From positions 1 through 7,039 of the forward strand of contig CALZFJ010000105.1 in the NCBI GenBank assembly GCA_945645715.1: DNA of 7,039 nucleotides, given 5' to 3'. This document shows, in pieces, positions 6,480 through 7,039 of this stretch. The translations under genes and the position numbers were made by a program. This DNA is from an uncultured Prevotellaceae bacterium. Lineage in GTDB: Bacteria > Bacteroidota > Bacteroidia > Bacteroidales > Muribaculaceae. The notes under the pieces are model-generated. The model saw only the letters and a list, made by a program, of their open reading frames with translations. It was not told the origin of the DNA and did no database searches. Position 1 is the stretch's first letter. Every line of letters begins with the position of its first letter.

Positions 6480-7039
6480 TTGGAGGTTTTTAACAGGAAT
6501 ATAATTCTATTATCAACACTACTGATAATTCCGAATATTGGAGCAAAAGCACAATCATATTCGGACACTCTTAGTGTTGCCGTATATTTTCCTTGTGGAA
6601 GCAGCAATATTGCCGCCTACCCCAATAATCTGCGTTCTTTGGGGCAATTCATCAACCGTATCGACTCGGCAGGTGACATTTACAATATCACCCCTCTTGG
6701 ACTTTCCATCACATCTTCTACCTCGCCCGAAGGTGGCATCACCACCAATCGCCAACTGTCACACCGCAGAGGTCAATCTGTGCTCGACTACCTCAACAGC
6801 AATTCCTCATCGTTCCGAGCCATTGCCTCCTCGGCAAAATTAGTCCCATTCCTTGCCACCTTGCGAGAGATTTCGCGGGATTCGCGCGATTCGTGTTCTT
6901 TTCAATTCTTCTGCTGTTTCTGCGGGATTCTGCGTGGGGGAGGGGCGGCTGGCGTGGGGTGCGGCTATCTGAGTGGGGCTTGGGGGGCTGCAGGGTGGCT
7001 CGGTCGCACCAAGGCGCGACCCTACATTCTGGCTTGGGT
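6480..7039 (+). CDS. Exported OmpA-like domain protein, start unusual and 3' part probably lost
   Basis: This frame is open from well upstream to the right edge, but only about the first 120 codons look like protein. Assuming the TTG at 6480 as start, a signal peptide (NRNIILLSTLLIIP core, cleavage likely after AKA at residue 24) is followed by VAVYFPCGSSNIAAYPNNL, then a helix-like LGQFINRID, then STSPEGG (81-86) and NRQLSHRRGQSVLDYL (90-105). The series YFPxxSS, SPEG, N-LS-RR is that of OmpA-like/DUF3868-type C-terminal domains in Bacteroidetes cell-envelope proteins. No ATG lies in frame, or in any frame, between 6440 and 6540. Besides TTG, AGG at 6495 is one base from ATG in front of the signal core. 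After about 6840 the translation becomes RDSRDS and then Gly/Cys/Trp-rich sequence, matching repeat DNA at the nucleotide level. A pseudogene or a 3' truncation is as likely as an intact gene, and the true 3' end is not visible. Confidence 0.5.
   Translation, partial: MEVFNRNIILLSTLLIIPNIGAKAQSYSDTLSVAVYFPCGSSNIAAYPNNLRSLGQFINRIDSAGDIYNITPLGLSITSSTSPEGGITTNRQLSHRRGQSVLDYLNSNSSSFRAIASSAKLVPFLATLREISRDSRDSCSFQFFCCFCGILRGGGAAGVGCGYLSGAWGAAGWLGRTKARPYILAW
6869..6934. repeat. Degenerate 9-bp tandem repeat
   Basis: GATTTCGCGG (6869-6878), GATTCGCGC (6879-6887) and GATTCGTGT (6888-6896) follow one another. A fourth related copy, GATTCTGCG, lies at 6926-6934. The first part of this block marks where recognisable OmpA-like coding sequence gives way to non-coding-looking DNA. 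It resembles the simple intergenic repeats of gut Bacteroidales, a recollection rather than a search result. Confidence 0.55.
6936..6995 (+). repeat. G-rich tract with six G runs
   Basis: Runs of G occur at 6936-6940, 6942-6945, 6956-6959, 6975-6978, 6982-6987 and 6993-6995, all on the plus strand. Base use is quite unlike the genes in the window. The spacing of the first runs could permit a G-quadruplex, though two loops exceed 7 nt, so this is only a possibility. Confidence 0.45.
7002..7021. repeat. 20-bp near-palindrome, possible REP-like element
   Basis: GGTCGC (7002-7007) and GCGACC (7016-7021) are exact reverse complements. Inside them CC (7009-7010) and GG (7013-7014) also pair around the central AA, leaving a single mismatch (A7008/C7015). 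The near-perfect two-fold symmetry, high GC and position in non-coding DNA suggest a dispersed intergenic palindrome. It lacks a U-tract on the plus strand and is not a convincing terminator. Confidence 0.5.

Noticed and set aside
6538..6843. Frame starting MEQKHNHIRT over the OmpA-like region
   Set aside because: It begins at a TTG and overlaps, in another frame, the sequence that carries the signal peptide, SPEG and N-LS-RR motifs, which are the real protein signal.
6869..7021. Possible CRISPR array
   Set aside because: The repeats are short (9 bp), degenerate and contiguous, with no regular spacers and no cas genes in view.

Overview
The window most likely comes from a gut Bacteroidales genome, possibly Muribaculaceae or a relative. 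The evidence is the family content (tandem GH92 mannosidases, a divergent ROK kinase, an OmpA-like protein carrying the SPEG motif), Bacteroidetes-type -7 boxes of the TAnnTTTG form, AT-rich leaders without clear Shine-Dalgarno sites, and coding DNA much richer in GC than the intergenic DNA. The genus cannot be fixed from sequence reading alone.

Layout. Positions 1-224 (minus strand) hold the N-terminal 74 codons of an AGCS-type sodium:alanine/glycine symporter that runs off the left edge. Positions 225-525 are a divergent AT-rich control region with one strong plus-strand promoter candidate, a weaker minus-strand one, and a perfect 8-bp inverted repeat in the mannosidase leader. Positions 526-2787 and 2797-5046 (plus) are two full-length but clearly diverged GH92 exo-alpha-mannosidases, 9 nt apart. 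The first looks like a lipoprotein and the second has an ordinary signal peptide. Positions 5121-6224 (plus) encode a long, unusual ROK-family sugar kinase. A strong intrinsic terminator at 6296-6324 closes the unit.

After a new promoter (about 6444) comes a probable exported OmpA-like domain protein with no ATG start. Its recognisable homology stops near 6840. From there to the right edge the DNA changes character: 9-bp tandem units, a very G-rich stretch and a 20-bp near-palindrome. This looks like intergenic repeat DNA rather than gene.

Working model: the two mannosidases trim different alpha-mannosidic linkages of mannose-rich glycans (N-glycans or yeast-type mannan) outside the cytoplasm. 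Mannose is then imported by a transporter not in this window, and the cytoplasmic ROK kinase phosphorylates the released hexose. No SusC/SusD pair, sensor or other hydrolase is present here, so this is a small catabolic operon rather than a complete polysaccharide utilisation locus. The kinase substrate and the linkage specificities are inference.
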